NCBI RefSeq assembly: GCF_023898315.1
Contig: NC_064617.1
Span: 717,171,202-717,235,201 of the forward strand
Direction of reading: 5' to 3'
DNA length: 64,000 nt
From: Schistocerca nitens
Taxonomy: Eukaryota; Arthropoda; Insecta; Orthoptera; Acrididae
The notes beneath the pieces are model-generated. The model was not told the origin of the DNA. It did not search any database and saw only the letters and a list, made by a program, of their open reading frames with translations. The translations under genes were made by a program, and so were the position numbers. Of the stretch, positions 63,111 through 64,000 are shown piece by piece; position 1 is the stretch's first letter, and each line of letters opens with the position of its first letter.

Positions 63111-64000
63111 CTTTTTGTTGTTTTAGGGCGCACAACTACAGTGGTCATTAGCGCCCAGACTAAATTATGAATGCACCGCGAGGCACAATGTTAAAACAGC
63201 AACTAGAAAGGACAACACTATAAAAGGCACATTAACAGGCAAGGGATTAAAAGAAAACAGCATAATCAAATGTCCTTAGACAGGTTTGTCAATTGGATAA
63301 AACTAAGAACGCGAGCAGCCGCTCCTGGGTCATCCGCTAAAATTTCATCCAGAGTACATGGCAGGCCAAGATCAATGCGGTGTATTAAAATTCGGACAGG
63401 ACGTTAAAATGTGGCGTACCATCAGCAATTGCCCACATGGGCACAACGGCGCCTGTGCAGCCGTCAGCAGATGGCGGTGGCTGAACCGGGAGTGTCCAAT
63501 CCGTAACCGGGCCGAAACGACCTCCTCCCACCGGGAAGTGCCTGAAGATGTCATCCAAGCCGTGGGGAGAGGTTTCAAGCCCCGAAGCTTGCTTTCAGTA
63601 AGTGTAAACCAATCGGCATGCCACAGCGATAAAATGCGCTGACAAATGACCCTGCTAAAATCAGATGAAGCCACACAACAAGAAGCTGTCCGAGGCTGGA
63701 GGACCGCAGCCTTGGCTGCGGCATCTGCAGCTTCGTTCCCAGGGATACCGACATGGCCAGGAACCCACATAAAAGTAACCGGAGAACCGTCGTCCACCAG
63801 CTGCTGAAGAGAGTGTTGGATCCAGTGCACGAAAGGGTGAGCCATATACGGATCACTGAGGATTTGGATGGCGCTCAGGCAATCAGAGCGGATGACATAA
63901 GCAGAATGTCTGTGGCGGTGTATGTAAAGAACGGCCTGATAGAGGGCAAATAGCTCAGCTGTGAAGACCGAACACTGGCCATGGGGCCAGAATTTGAAAC
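63110..64000 (-). mobile_element. LINE family B-like, 3' end, continues past the window
   Basis: The 3' end near 63110 (GTTGTTTTAGGGCGCACAAC) resembles the 3' end of the LINE at 47.4 kb. From the right edge to 63372 one frame stays open for about 200 codons: CSVFTAELFALYQAVLYIH, VIRSDCLSAIQILSD, VTFMWVPGHVGIPGNEAADA followed by AAKAAV (RNase H), then RLRIGHSRFSHRHLL and LCPCGQLLMVRHILTSCP (C-terminal Cys/His motif). The RT part would lie beyond the edge. The best-preserved LINE end in the window, same strand as the helicase. Confidence 0.82.

Overview
The window is animal nuclear DNA, most likely from a large-genome insect. It is AT-rich, with short exons, GT-AG introns of up to about 14 kb, and dense old mobile elements. 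Several repeats here (the tRNA-like 0.3 kb element, the tRNA-headed SINE, the LINE 3' ends, the elements starting with an inverted CTCACCATATAG box) look to me like ones common in grasshoppers and crickets. Arthropod is well supported; Orthoptera is inference from memory of repeats.

The only convincing host gene is a DEAD-box RNA helicase of the DDX5/DDX17 (p68; fly Rm62) group on the minus strand. Eleven exons lie between 55380 and 15756. They join in phase into 502 residues, from an RGG-type N-terminal segment through both RecA-like domains to a stop codon, with a poly(A) signal at 15338. The start codon and first exon(s) were not found, so the gene runs past 55380 towards or beyond the right edge.

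Layout. 1-15.3 kb is the 3' flank of the gene: LINE and mariner relics, a tRNA-like 0.3 kb element, a SINE and a Mutator-like transposase fragment with a 235-codon open frame. 15.3-29.5 kb holds exons 11 to 7; the introns carry a Tc1-like relic, an LTR-like segment and a 1.5 kb non-coding element with 65 bp terminal inverted repeats. 29.7-39.7 kb holds exons 6 and 5, with a Tigger relic, a mariner relic split by a SINE, a Tc1-like relic and a LINE. 39.8-55.4 kb holds exons 4 to 1; the 14 kb intron carries a LINE with a 15 bp target duplication, a nearly intact 1.58 kb DDE transposon, a 5 kb LINE and other relics. 55.8-64 kb holds a nearly intact mariner, a second copy of the 35 kb LINE, a foldback repeat, a Tc1/mariner-like relic and a LINE that continues past the edge.

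The mobile elements do not act together. They are layers of insertion into one long gene, and two nesting or duplication events can be read directly (33 kb and 43-45 kb). I saw no CRISPR array, rRNA or credible functional tRNA, and no new multi-gene system. The most notable items are the repeat architectures and the long GT repeat beside a 5' splice site.
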